Shown: in pieces, positions 26,128 through 34,792 of the stretch
Position numbering within the stretch: the first letter of the stretch is position 1
Layout of the letters: each line of letters opens with the position of its first letter
NCBI GenBank assembly: GCA_039586815.1
Contig: JBDHJR010000015.1
Location: 1 to 64,000 of the forward strand
Direction: 5' to 3'
DNA length: 64,000 nucleotides
DNA from: WVYX01 sp039586815
Lineage (GTDB): Bacteria > Gemmatimonadota > Gemmatimonadetes > Gemmatimonadales > GWC2-71-9
Position numbers and translations under genes: made by a program
Notes under the pieces: generated by a model
What the model saw: only the letters and a program-made list of their open reading frames with translations
What the model was told of the DNA's origin: nothing
Databases searched by the model: none

Positions 26128-26831
26128 TCGCCGCCGTCGTAGATCAGCACCCCGCACGCTTCACACGGCTCCACGCCGCTCCCGCCCAGCACCTTCTGCC
26201 GCCGATGAAGCGGCACGGACGTGAAGCAGTGGCCGCACGCCCCATTGTGAATGGGGTAGAGCGCCAGCGGCGCGCGACCCTGCCGGATCCGGTCATAGCG
26301 ATCCTGCAGCTGCGCGGGTACCGGCTCGGCGGTCTCGGCGCGATCGGTGCGGGCGGCCCCGAGCTTGTCGTCGATCTCGGCCTGCTTCGCCGCGATCTCC
26401 TCGCGCTTGGGCGCCTGAGCGGCACGCAATTCCTCGAGGTTGCCCTCCTCCTGTTCGGCGACCCCCTGTGCCTCCTTCACCTTGTCGGCCGAGCGAACCC
26501 ATTCGGCCTCCTCCTTCGCCAGCACCGTACGGGCCAGATCCAGCTCGGCCATGAGATTCGAGGCTTCCTTGGCTCCCCGCACCCACTCGAGCCGTTGCCG
26601 CCGCCGTTCCTGCATCACGCGGTAGCTCTCGATCTTGCCCTCCAGCTCCTGGCGACGCTTGTCGGCCTGGTCGACCCGCGTATTGGCGGCGCCAACCGCC
26701 TCCTCCGCGCGTGCCAGCTCGTCGTCCAGTTGCTGCACCTCGGGCTCCAGGGCGGCAAGCTCCGCCTCCAGATCCATCACGATCTTGTCCTTCTCCTGCA
26801 GCTTCAACAGCGCTTCGAGATCAGCGTGCAC
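26124..26831 (-). CDS. Coiled-coil zinc-ribbon protein (CdsZ/C4-type family)
   Basis: 235 residues: a long antiparallel-type coiled coil over about 5-180 and a C-terminal C4 zinc ribbon with CGHC and CEAC pairs separated by about 20 residues. This architecture is that of the widespread zf-RING_7 / Rv2229c family, some members of which silence or modulate translation; the function here is not shown. It overlaps dnaG by 11 bases and recJ by 4. Confidence 0.85.
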   Translation of the reverse strand: MHADLEALLKLQEKDKIVMDLEAELAALEPEVQQLDDELARAEEAVGAANTRVDQADKRRQELEGKIESYRVMQERRRQRLEWVRGAKEASNLMAELDLARTVLAKEEAEWVRSADKVKEAQGVAEQEEGNLEELRAAQAPKREEIAAKQAEIDDKLGAARTDRAETAEPVPAQLQDRYDRIRQGRAPLALYPIHNGACGHCFTSVPLHRRQKVLGGSGVEPCEACGVLIYDGGE

Positions 26832-28614
26832 TCCGGCTCCTCCGTTTCGTAATCACGTTCCAATAACCCGGATCGAGACTGGCGATGCGACGGCTCAGCG
26901 AGTCCTTCTGCTGCGCCAGCTCGACCTTCTCCTCTTCGCTAGCGACGGTGATCTGCCGGTCGATGGCTCGCAGCTTCGCGACCAGCTTCCGGCTCTCGAT
27001 CTTGCGTAACGCCCCGTCGACCACGGCGTCCACGTTCAGGTCGCCCCACGGCTCCGCGAGCAACTCGGTCACCGGCCCGCGCTCCTCCGGGGCGATGCGG
27101 TCCAGCACCTCCGATCCCACCACCTTGGCGTCCAGCACGCCCACGTGCGCCAACAGCTGGCGCTCCGCGGTGTCCTCCGGCTCCAGCTCCGCCAGCCGCT
27201 CCACAATCCGCTCGCGCCATCCCGCCTCGTGAAGCATGACGCGCAGCAGGTCGCGCTCCGGCCGCGGCATCCGGCCGCGGCGCGGTTGCGACGCTTCATC
27301 CGCGCCACCCGATTCGCGCTGCGGCCGCGGTGCGGACCAGCGCGCCGACTTGAGCTCCTGCAGCACCGACTCCCGGGAGATCCCCAGCGCTTCGGCGGCA
27401 CGGTTCACGTAGAGATCGCGAGTAACGCCGTCGCTCACGGCACGCAGCGTGGGCAGCAGACGGTCGAGTGCCCGGCGGCGCCCGGAGAGCGAGCCGAGCC
27501 AGCCCTTGCGCTCCAGCAGCTGCAGCTTGCGCTCGAACACGTCGAGGGCGTCGTCCAGCAGGCCGCGCACGGCGTCGATACCCCCGCTGAGCGCCACCGC
27601 GTCCGGGTCCTCGCGCGGCGGCAGCGTCGCGATCAGCACGCGCAGCCCCGCATGCAACAGCACGTCTGCCGCGCGGAAGCTGGCTCGCAGCCCTGCGGGA
27701 TCGTTGTCGTACAGCAGCACCACGCTCTTGGTGTAGCGCTTGAGCAGCTGCGCTTGCTCCGCCGTGAGCGACGTCCCCAGCGGCGCCACCGTCTCCTCGA
27801 TCCCGACCTCCACCAGACGCAGCGCGTCGAAGTAGCCCTCCACGACCACTGCTCGCTCGGCCTTGCGGATGGCGTGCTTGGCATCGTGCAGGTTGTACAG
27901 CAGGGATCCCTTGTGGAACACCGGCGTGTCGGGCGAGTTGAGGTACTTCGGCTCGGCGTCACCCAGCACGCGCCCGCCGAAACCCACCACGCGCCCGCGC
28001 AGGTCGTGAATCGGGAACAGCAACCGGTTCCAAAAGCGCGGCCTGAGCGACCCGTCCTCCCGCCTGACCGCGAGCCCCGCCTCCAGCAGAACCTCGACCT
28101 TCACACCGAGCTGCTCCATGGCCTTGAGGAATTCGTCACCCCTGGGCGCGAACCCAAGCCCGAGTGGCAGCAACTTCTCGAGATCGAAGGACCGCTCCTC
28201 CAGGTAGCGGCACGCCGGCTTGGCGTCGTCCGCCTCCCGCAGGCGGCGCGCATACCACTCGCCGGCCGCGCTCAATGCCGAGAACAAGGGCTCACGGGGA
28301 TCGGGGCCGGCGCTGCGCCGCTCGGGAATCGTGATGCCGACCCGCCGCGCCACCTCGCGCACGGCAGTGGGATAGTCCATCCCCAGGCGCTTCATGAAGA
28401 AGGTGAAGACGTCTCCCGCCTCGTGGCACACGAAGCAGTAGAACATCTGCTTCTTGGGAATGACGGCGAAGTTGCGGTTCTTGCCCCCGTGAAACGGGCA
28501 GGGACCGCGGTAGTCGGAGCCCGTGCGCCTCAGCTCCACGTGCTCGCCAACGACCGTCACCAGGTCGGCGGCGTCGCGCACCTGCTCGATGACGTCGTCG
28601 GGAATCGTGCTCAC
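26821..28614 (-). CDS. dnaG: DNA primase
   Basis: Makes RNA primers for replication. 597 residues. The N-terminal CHC2 zinc ribbon has C39, H42, C60 and C63; the core has EVARRVGITIPE and the Toprim acidic patch VVVEGYFDAL and YDNDPAGLRA; a C-terminal helicase-binding region follows, Arg-rich around 425-450. The rpoD gene that often follows dnaG is absent here. Confidence 0.97.
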   Translation of the reverse strand: MSTIPDDVIEQVRDAADLVTVVGEHVELRRTGSDYRGPCPFHGGKNRNFAVIPKKQMFYCFVCHEAGDVFTFFMKRLGMDYPTAVREVARRVGITIPERRSAGPDPREPLFSALSAAGEWYARRLREADDAKPACRYLEERSFDLEKLLPLGLGFAPRGDEFLKAMEQLGVKVEVLLEAGLAVRREDGSLRPRFWNRLLFPIHDLRGRVVGFGGRVLGDAEPKYLNSPDTPVFHKGSLLYNLHDAKHAIRKAERAVVVEGYFDALRLVEVGIEETVAPLGTSLTAEQAQLLKRYTKSVVLLYDNDPAGLRASFRAADVLLHAGLRVLIATLPPREDPDAVALSGGIDAVRGLLDDALDVFERKLQLLERKGWLGSLSGRRRALDRLLPTLRAVSDGVTRDLYVNRAAEALGISRESVLQELKSARWSAPRPQRESGGADEASQPRRGRMPRPERDLLRVMLHEAGWRERIVERLAELEPEDTAERQLLAHVGVLDAKVVGSEVLDRIAPEERGPVTELLAEPWGDLNVDAVVDGALRKIESRKLVAKLRAIDRQITVASEEEKVELAQQKDSLSRRIASLDPGYWNVITKRRSRSAR

Positions 28615-30947
28615 GACACGAACTCCACGATGGTGACCCCCGACCCACCCTGTTCGGGCGGCGCCAGCTGGAACCGCGCCACCCGCCTGTCGGCTTGCAG
28701 CAACTGCTGCACGGCCGCGCGCAGCGCTCCGGTTCCCTTGCCGTGGATGATGCGCAGCAACGGCAGGTCGGCGACCACCGCCGCGTCGATGGCGGCGAGC
28801 AGCTCGGGCTCGGCTTCCTCGACGCGCATGCCTCGCAGGTTCACTTCGGACGACACTTTCGTGTCGGAGGGAACCGGGAACGGAGAACGGGGAACGGTTG
28901 GCTCCGGCGATGTCCCGGCAACTCGCGAACCCTTCTTCGACTGCGGTGCGGCAGGGCGGCCCGTTCCCTGTTCCCCGTTCTCCGTTCCCCGAACTCTCCA
29001 GCCTGCCTCCTCCAACTTGCGAAGCGCATCCGCCTCCTCCTTCACACCCTCCTCGACCAAACGGCGCGCTTCCTTGGCGGTCGCCTCGCTCACCGCAGCC
29101 CGCGCCGTGCCCAACGCCTCCTCGACGCGCTTGCGCGCCTCCAGCAGAAAGCGACGTGCTTGCTCGCGCCCCTCGCGTTCCAGCTCCCGTTCGCGCTCGT
29201 TGAGGGCCGCGAGCCGCCGCTGCAACTCCGATCGCTCGTCCCGCGCCGCGCCGCTCTCCCTGGCGAGGTGTGCCTGCGTGTCCGCCACCTCCCCTTCCCT
29301 GCGCCCCAGCTCGGCTTCTCGTTGCTCCAGCTCGGCAAGCATCGCGTCCAGCGAGCGCGCTTGCTCCGGCGTCAGCTCCTCGGCGCGGGCCAGCACGTCG
29401 CTTGGCAAACCCATGCGCCGTGCGATGGCCAGGCCGTACGAGCGCCCCGGCTTGCCCTTGAGCAGGCGGTAGGTCGGCGCCAGAGTGGCCTGGTCGAACT
29501 CGAGGCTGGCGTTCACGATGCCAGGCGTGTCGGCTGCCAATTCCTTGAGCTGGCCCAGGTGAGTGGTGGCTACGGTCACCGGCTCGCGCCCGTTCAGGGC
29601 GAGCAGCAGCGCACCCGCGAGGGCCGCCCCTTCGATCGGGTCGGTTCCGCCGCCCAGCTCGTCCAGCAACACCAGGGAGCTCTCCCCCACTTCCTCGAGG
29701 ATCACCTTGAGACGGGCTACGTGCGCGCTGAACGTGGAGAGGCTGGCCTCGATCGACTGGTGATCGCCGATGTCCGTGAAGATGCGGCTGAACACCGGCA
29801 GGGTAGTCTCCGGACCCACGGGCGGAATCACTCCGGCCTGCGCCGTCGCGCTGATGAGCCCCACGGCCTTGAGCAGCACCGTCTTGCCACCCGCGTTGGG
29901 CCCGCTCACCAGCACGCTGACCTCACCCTCATCCAGCACGAGGTCGAACGGCACAGCCTCGCCCGACTCGGCCAGCAACAGGGGGTGCACGCCTTGCCGG
30001 ATCGCAAGCGGCGCCGGCGCCTCGGACAACTCGGGAACGAGCGCCTTCGATGCAAGAGCGTACCGCGCGCGGGCGTAGCAGTCGTCGGCCGCGACGCACA
30101 TGGCCCAGCCATCCTCGATGAGCGAAGCGTGTGGGCGTGCCTCCTCGGTCAGCGCCCGCAACACCGCCAGGGTCTCGCGCGCCTCCTCCGCCTCACAGGC
30201 GTTCAACTCGTTGCCCAGCTGCACAGCCTCGCTCGGCTCAACGAACAGGGTCGCGCCCGAGCTCGACTCACCGTGCACAATCCCCTGCACCCTCCCGCGC
30301 CGCTCACTGCGCACCGGGATCACGTAGCGACCGCCGCGCAGAGTCACCGTAGCGTCCCCCTCGTGGGGCGCCGCCTCGCGTAGGAATCCTTCGAGCAGGC
30401 CGATGAGCCGCTCGCGCGCATCGCGCAGCCTGCGGCGCGCCCGCTTGAGAGCGGGTGAGGCGTCGTCCTTCACCCGCCCGTCCGGCTCGATTGCCCGCTC
30501 GATGGCCTGCTCCAGGCGGCGCGGCGGGATCTCGACGGCAAGCGCCGCTACGCGCGGCGCCTGCTCCGCCAGAGCCACGAGCTGGTCCGCCACCTCATGC
30601 ATGCCCGAGAGGGCCGACTGGAGCGCGTGGAGTTGCTCCCCGTCGAGCACGCTGCCAGCGACGGCGAGCTGCTCCAGGACCTCGCTCAGATCGGGCACCG
30701 CGAGTGGCCGGAAGCGGCCCTTCTCGTGCAGCTCGCGCGCCAGCTCCCACACTGTGGCAAGCTCCTCCCGCACGAGCTCCACATCGGCCAAGGGACGGCG
30801 CGCCTGCACGGAGGCCGCTCCCAGATCCGACACCGCGTGCTGCGCCACCACGGCGAGGACGCGGTCGAACTCCAGCTCTGCGAGGGTTTGGGGAGCAGCT
30901 ACCCGCGAGAATGAGGAAGGGGTGCCGGTGATCTCAGTCACCTGCAC
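28611..30947 (-). CDS. mutS2: MutS2 family ATPase/endonuclease
   Basis: 778 residues: N-terminal clamp/lever (1-310), ATPase with GPNAGGKT at 349-356 and LLDELGGGTDP, a coiled coil from about 510 to 640, and a C-terminal Smr nuclease domain (LRGMRVEEAEPELL and RIIHGKGTGAL). Homologues suppress recombination and rescue collided ribosomes. GTG start. Residues about 653-691, between the coiled coil and Smr, are encoded by an inverted-repeat element (28876-28989), giving a Gly/Pro/Ser/Glu-rich linker. Confidence 0.95.
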   Translation of the reverse strand: MQVTEITGTPSSFSRVAAPQTLAELEFDRVLAVVAQHAVSDLGAASVQARRPLADVELVREELATVWELARELHEKGRFRPLAVPDLSEVLEQLAVAGSVLDGEQLHALQSALSGMHEVADQLVALAEQAPRVAALAVEIPPRRLEQAIERAIEPDGRVKDDASPALKRARRRLRDARERLIGLLEGFLREAAPHEGDATVTLRGGRYVIPVRSERRGRVQGIVHGESSSGATLFVEPSEAVQLGNELNACEAEEARETLAVLRALTEEARPHASLIEDGWAMCVAADDCYARARYALASKALVPELSEAPAPLAIRQGVHPLLLAESGEAVPFDLVLDEGEVSVLVSGPNAGGKTVLLKAVGLISATAQAGVIPPVGPETTLPVFSRIFTDIGDHQSIEASLSTFSAHVARLKVILEEVGESSLVLLDELGGGTDPIEGAALAGALLLALNGREPVTVATTHLGQLKELAADTPGIVNASLEFDQATLAPTYRLLKGKPGRSYGLAIARRMGLPSDVLARAEELTPEQARSLDAMLAELEQREAELGRREGEVADTQAHLARESGAARDERSELQRRLAALNERERELEREGREQARRFLLEARKRVEEALGTARAAVSEATAKEARRLVEEGVKEEADALRKLEEAGWRVRGTENGEQGTGRPAAPQSKKGSRVAGTSPEPTVPRSPFPVPSDTKVSSEVNLRGMRVEEAEPELLAAIDAAVVADLPLLRIIHGKGTGALRAAVQQLLQADRRVARFQLAPPEQGGSGVTIVEFVS
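28876..28989. repeat. In-frame inverted-repeat element in mutS2
   Basis: Two arms of 20 bases, 28876-28895 (GGGAACGGAGAACGGGGAAC) and 28970-28989 (its exact reverse complement), separated by 74 bases. The arms are built from GGGAACG-like units and extend with imperfect copies on either side. The whole element is an exact multiple of three (114 bases) and keeps the mutS2 frame open. It looks like a mobile or expanded palindromic repeat that landed in a tolerant linker. Confidence 0.75.
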
Positions 30948-31047
30948 CCCTTGCCGAACACACTCTGCCCCGGCGCTTCATGTTCCGCGCTTGAGCCTCT
31001 TGCCAGGAACGGGGGTTACTCGAGTCAGAATCTGTAACAGAGTTCTC

Positions 31048-31076
31048 AAGTTAGACCTGCCTCATGCCCTTGGCAA
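31048..31076 (-). promoter_or_regulatory. Possible promoter upstream of mutS2
   Basis: In the 138-base gap between the HIT gene and mutS2, minus-strand TTGCCA (31071-31076) is followed after 17 bases by TAACTT (31048-31053). Layout matches the infC promoter (TTGACA-17-TAAGTT). The remaining sequence to the mutS2 start shows no other feature I can support. Confidence 0.35.
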
Positions 31077-31085
31077 GCACTCGCG

Positions 31086-31424
31086 CTAGCCGGGCGGCCA
31101 CGCCATCGGGCGCCCGCCCAGCACGTGGGCGTGGACATGAAACACCGTCTGCCCGGCTCCCGCATTCGTGTTGATGACGAGGCGATACCCGTCGTCCGCC
31201 AGCCCCTCGTCGCGGGCGACATCGCGCGCAAACAGCACCAGCCCACCCAGCAGCGCGCCGTCGTCGGCCTCGTTGAGAGAGGCTACGTGCCGCTTGGGGA
31301 TGGCCAGCACATGGGTGGGGGCCTGGGGACTGATGTCGCGGAACGCGAAGTACTCCTCGCTCTCGGCCACCTTGGCGGCCGGGATCTCACCGGCCGCGAT
31401 CTTGCAGAAGAGACAATCACCCAT
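31086..31424 (-). CDS. HIT-family histidine triad hydrolase
   Basis: 112 residues from ATG 31424, two bases after the dnaJ stop. The start MGDCLFCKIAAGEIPA and the catalytic triad HVHAHVLGG are classic for HinT-like nucleoside phosphoramidases, which release AMP from aminoacyl- and lysyl-adenylates. A longer open frame lies within dnaJ in another frame and is rejected. Last gene of the obgE-to-HIT run. Confidence 0.95.
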   Translation of the reverse strand: MGDCLFCKIAAGEIPAAKVAESEEYFAFRDISPQAPTHVLAIPKRHVASLNEADDGALLGGLVLFARDVARDEGLADDGYRLVINTNAGAGQTVFHVHAHVLGGRPMAWPPG

Positions 31425-31426
31425 GG

Positions 31427-32581
31427 TCAGGTCCCGAAGGCCTCCTTCATCTTGTCCCAGATCCGCTTGCCCAGTCCTTCCTTGGGCGGCTCGCCCTCGA
31501 TCTCGGAGAGCTGCTCGAACAACTGCTTGAGCTCGGGGCTCAGCTTGTCCGGCGTCCACACCCGAGCGCGCACGTACAGCGTGCCCTTGCGCCCGCTGCT
31601 CACGTTGGGCAGCCCCTCGCCGCGCAACGTGAACACGGTGCCGCTCTGCGTGCCGCCGGGCACGGTCAGCGTCTCCGCGCCGTAGGGAGTGGGCACCTCC
31701 ACCTCACCGCCCAGAGCCGCGTGGCTGAATGACAGGGGCAGATCGTACAGCAGGTCGTCGCCGTGCCGCTCGAAGCGCCGATCCTCTTCCACCTCGAATT
31801 GCACCAGGAGATCACCGTACGGGCCGTTGCGCGGGCCGGCCACGCCCTTCCCGCGCAGCGTGATGTAGTTCTCGCCGGTCACCCCCGCGGGCACCTCCAC
31901 ATCCACCTGCTTCTCGCGCCGCACGCGCCCGTCGCCGCGGCACTCCGTGCAGGGGTCCGACACCACGCTCCCCTCGCCATCGCAGGCAGGGCACGGCGCC
32001 ACCGACACGAACTGCCCGAACAGCGATTGCGCCGCGCGGCGCACCTCGCCGGCCCCGCCGCAGGTGGAACAGGGCTGCGGGCTGGAGCCCGGTGCCGCAC
32101 CGCCGCCGTCGCAGGCCTCGCACCGCTCCAGCGTCTTGAGCTTGAGGGTGCGCGTGACGCCTTGCGCCACCTCGTCGAAGGTGAGCCGCAGCTTGACCCG
32201 CACGTCCTGACCGCGGCGCTGCTCGCGGCGCGCCCGTTGTCCGCCTCCGAAGAACGCGTCGAACCCACCCATCCCGCCGAAGTCGCGCATGAAGATGTTG
32301 AGCGCCTCCGACAGATCGACGTGATGGAAGCCGAAGCCGCCGGCACCCGCGGGCCCACCCTTGATACCCGACATCCCGAAGCGGTCGTAGCGCGCCCGCT
32401 GGTCGGGATCGCGCAGCACCTCGTACGCCTCGGTGGCCTCTTTGAACCTCTCCTCGGCCGCCTTGTCCCCGTCGTTGCGGTCTGGATGGTACTCCATGGC
32501 GAGACGGCGGTACGCCTTCTTGACCTCGGCTTCCGACGCAGTGCGCTCGACGCCGAGAACGTCGTATAGATCGCGGGCCAT
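31427..32581 (-). CDS. dnaJ: Chaperone protein DnaJ
   Basis: Hsp40 co-chaperone stimulating DnaK. 384 residues: J domain (5-70) with the HPDR motif, Gly/Phe-rich linker, four CXXCXGXG zinc repeats (CEACDGGG, CSTCGGAG, CPACDGEG, CTECRGDG) and the C-terminal client-binding domain. It follows hrcA by 6 bases, but grpE and dnaK are not in the window. Confidence 0.97.
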   Translation of the reverse strand: MARDLYDVLGVERTASEAEVKKAYRRLAMEYHPDRNDGDKAAEERFKEATEAYEVLRDPDQRARYDRFGMSGIKGGPAGAGGFGFHHVDLSEALNIFMRDFGGMGGFDAFFGGGQRARREQRRGQDVRVKLRLTFDEVAQGVTRTLKLKTLERCEACDGGGAAPGSSPQPCSTCGGAGEVRRAAQSLFGQFVSVAPCPACDGEGSVVSDPCTECRGDGRVRREKQVDVEVPAGVTGENYITLRGKGVAGPRNGPYGDLLVQFEVEEDRRFERHGDDLLYDLPLSFSHAALGGEVEVPTPYGAETLTVPGGTQSGTVFTLRGEGLPNVSSGRKGTLYVRARVWTPDKLSPELKQLFEQLSEIEGEPPKEGLGKRIWDKMKEAFGT

Positions 32582-32587
32582 GGTGCG

Positions 32588-33622
32588 CTACTTGATGAGG
32601 TCGCCCAGCATGCGGCTGGTGTGTTCTACCATGGTGACGACCTTGCGGTAGGGCATGCGGGTGGGCCCCATGACGCCGATCATGCCGGCGAAGGGCCCGC
32701 ACTGGTAGGTCGAGGTCACGATGGTGAGCCGGCTGAGCCTGGGGTCCACGTTCTCGGTTCCGATCGTGATGCTGATCCCGGGGGACGGTCGCTTCTCCAG
32801 CGCGGTGCGCAACAGCTCGCGCCGCTCGGTGAGCTCCAGCAGGTTGCGCATCTCGTCGGAGGAGTGGAACTCGGGCTGCTCGACCAGCATCTGGGCGCTG
32901 CCCAGCACCAGCTCGCCGCCCTCGCTCCCCAGCTCGAACAGCGAATCCGCCTCTTCGATGAAGATGTTGAGCAACTCGCGGGACTCGAGGTCACCGCCCG
33001 CGTCGCGCAGGCGCTCCCGCAGGCTCTGGCGGATCTCGCGCAGCGTGTGCCCGCTGAGGCGCTCGTTGAGCACGAGCTGCACGCTGGCCACCGCCTCGGG
33101 CGGCAGCTCGTTGGCAACCTCCACGAAGATCGTGCGGGCGGCACCGCCCTCGAGCACGAGGATCATCAGCAGGCGCTCCGACGACGCCTGGACCAGCTCC
33201 AGCCGATCCAGCACGGCGTCGGAGAACGAGGGCGCGACGGCGATCCCCAGTTCCTGCGTCAGCACGCCCAACACCTCCGCAGCCTTCTGCAACAGCCCCT
33301 CGATGGCCGTCCGCTCGTGCCTCAGCTCGCGCCTCAGTGCATCCTGCTCCACGACCGAAGCCACCACCGGACCCATGAGGGAGTCGACGTAGACCCGGTA
33401 GGCCTGGTCGGTGGGAACACGGCCGGCCGAGGTGTGGGGGTGCGACAGATAGCCCCGCTCCTCGAGGTCGCTCATGGTGTTGCGGATCGTGGCCGCCGAC
33501 ACCCCGAGGTCGTACCGCTTGGCAAGTGTGCGCGAGCCCGCCGGCTCGGCGGTCTCCACGAAGGAGTGGATCACCGCCTCCAGTACCTGGCGCTCCCGGT
33601 CAGTCAGTTGTTCTGGTTGCAT
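32588..33622 (-). CDS. hrcA: Heat-inducible transcription repressor HrcA
   Basis: 344 residues from ATG 33622 (MQPEQLTDRERQVLEAVIHS). A winged-helix DNA-binding domain (GSRTLAKRYDLGVSAATIRNTMSDLEERGYL) precedes the GAF-like HrcA core and the C-terminal GMIGVMGPTRMPYRKVVTMV. The repressor usually binds CIRCE inverted repeats; I find no TTAGCACTC/GAGTGCTAA pair upstream of this gene. The longer frame upstream overlaps hemW and is rejected. Confidence 0.96.
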   Translation of the reverse strand: MQPEQLTDRERQVLEAVIHSFVETAEPAGSRTLAKRYDLGVSAATIRNTMSDLEERGYLSHPHTSAGRVPTDQAYRVYVDSLMGPVVASVVEQDALRRELRHERTAIEGLLQKAAEVLGVLTQELGIAVAPSFSDAVLDRLELVQASSERLLMILVLEGGAARTIFVEVANELPPEAVASVQLVLNERLSGHTLREIRQSLRERLRDAGGDLESRELLNIFIEEADSLFELGSEGGELVLGSAQMLVEQPEFHSSDEMRNLLELTERRELLRTALEKRPSPGISITIGTENVDPRLSRLTIVTSTYQCGPFAGMIGVMGPTRMPYRKVVTMVEHTSRMLGDLIK

Positions 33623-33648
33623 AGTCCAAGTTGTGGCGTTACAGGAAT

Positions 33649-34782
33649 TTAGCCACCCTGGGCAGAGGTGGTCAACCGGGTGGTGACGGCGTCCAACTTG
33701 AGCCAACCACGGGGTGTGAGTCGGATCTTGCCGCCACCTGTTAGCAGCCAGCCCTCCCCGGCTGCTGCCTCCAGCTCGGGCGCCGCACTCGGGTCCAGAC
33801 TGTCCGCAGCCACACCCTCGCTGGTGCGCAGCCCCAGGTACAGTTGCTCCAACCGGCGCTGCTGCTCGTCCAATCGCTCTCGCTCGGCCACGGCACTGCC
33901 ATCTTGCTCCACCGCGTGCTCGTACGCCGCCCAGTGCCGCACGTTCCAGGCGCGCTCGCCCGCCCTGAACGAATGGGCCGACGGTCCCAGCCCCACATAC
34001 GGCCGTCCGGTCCAGTAGGCACTGTTGTGGCGCGACCGTTGCCCCGCCCTCGCGTAGTTGGATACCTCGTAGTGCTCCAGCCCCGCAGCGGTGAGCTGCG
34101 CATCGGCCAGCAGAAACTCCTCGGCGTAACGTTCGTCGCCCGCGGCCACCGTCGCGCCGCGCGAGATCCAGCGTGCCAGCGGCGTGCGCGCCTCCACGGT
34201 GAGACCGTAGAGCGACAGGTGCTCCGGCTCGAGCTCCAGAGCCTGCTCGAGTTCCCTGCGCAGGTCGGGCTGGAGCGCTTGCGGCAGGGCGAAGATGAGG
34301 TCGAGTGAGACCGAAGCGATGCCGGCTTGTCGCAGCAGCCGCACTGCCTCGCGGGACGCACCGGCCTGGTGGGTGCGGTGCATCCACTCCAGCACGGCAG
34401 CGTCGAACGACTGCACGCCGAGCGACACCCGGTTCACGCCCGCTTCCACCCACGCGGCGGCCGACACCGCGGTCACGTCATCGGGGTTCGCTTCAAGCGT
34501 GATCTCGACGTCGCCCGACGACGCGACACCTTCGGCCTCGACGAGGCGGCGCGCCACCTCGGCGAGCCGCGCCGGGGGAAGCAGGGACGGAGTGCCACCC
34601 CCCAGGTAGAGTGTCTCGAGTGGCGCGTCGTCCCACGGCTCCCGCGCGCGCCGCACGTCGTGCTCGCGCAGCACCGCGCGCACGTAGCGGTCGGCCGGGA
34701 TCTCACGTCGCACCGCAATGGCGAAGTCGCAGTACGAACAGCGCCGCCGACAAAACGGCACGTGGACGTAGACATGTCGCAC
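33649..34782 (-). CDS. hemW: Radical SAM heme chaperone HemW
   Basis: 377 residues from GTG 34782. The radical SAM cysteines are in FCRRRCSYCDF (CX3CX2C), followed by TLYLGGGTPSLL and the RVSLGVQSF motif. HemW, formerly called HemN-like coproporphyrinogen oxidase, binds heme and delivers it to respiratory enzymes; a decarboxylase role is unlikely. Next to hrcA and dnaJ, an order found in many bacteria. Confidence 0.93.
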   Translation of the reverse strand: MRHVYVHVPFCRRRCSYCDFAIAVRREIPADRYVRAVLREHDVRRAREPWDDAPLETLYLGGGTPSLLPPARLAEVARRLVEAEGVASSGDVEITLEANPDDVTAVSAAAWVEAGVNRVSLGVQSFDAAVLEWMHRTHQAGASREAVRLLRQAGIASVSLDLIFALPQALQPDLRRELEQALELEPEHLSLYGLTVEARTPLARWISRGATVAAGDERYAEEFLLADAQLTAAGLEHYEVSNYARAGQRSRHNSAYWTGRPYVGLGPSAHSFRAGERAWNVRHWAAYEHAVEQDGSAVAERERLDEQQRRLEQLYLGLRTSEGVAADSLDPSAAPELEAAAGEGWLLTGGGKIRLTPRGWLKLDAVTTRLTTSAQGG

Positions 34783-34792
34783 GCAGGAGAAG

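Noticed and set aside
24460..26142. A 560-codon open frame opposite recJ
   Set aside because: Same reason: GC-rich antisense frame over a clear DHH exonuclease; no start signal.
27145..30383. Long plus-strand open frames (775 and 562 codons) opposite dnaG and mutS2
   Set aside because: They overlap each other and two well-defined genes and have the composition of antisense frames.
32588..33660. CIRCE operator for hrcA
   Set aside because: No TTAGCACTC-N9-GAGTGCTAA-like pair was found upstream of hrcA.
33623..34453. An N-terminal extension of the hrcA frame
   Set aside because: It lies over hemW in another frame, is Arg/Ala/Gly-rich and has no HrcA homology; the HrcA domain begins at ATG 33622.
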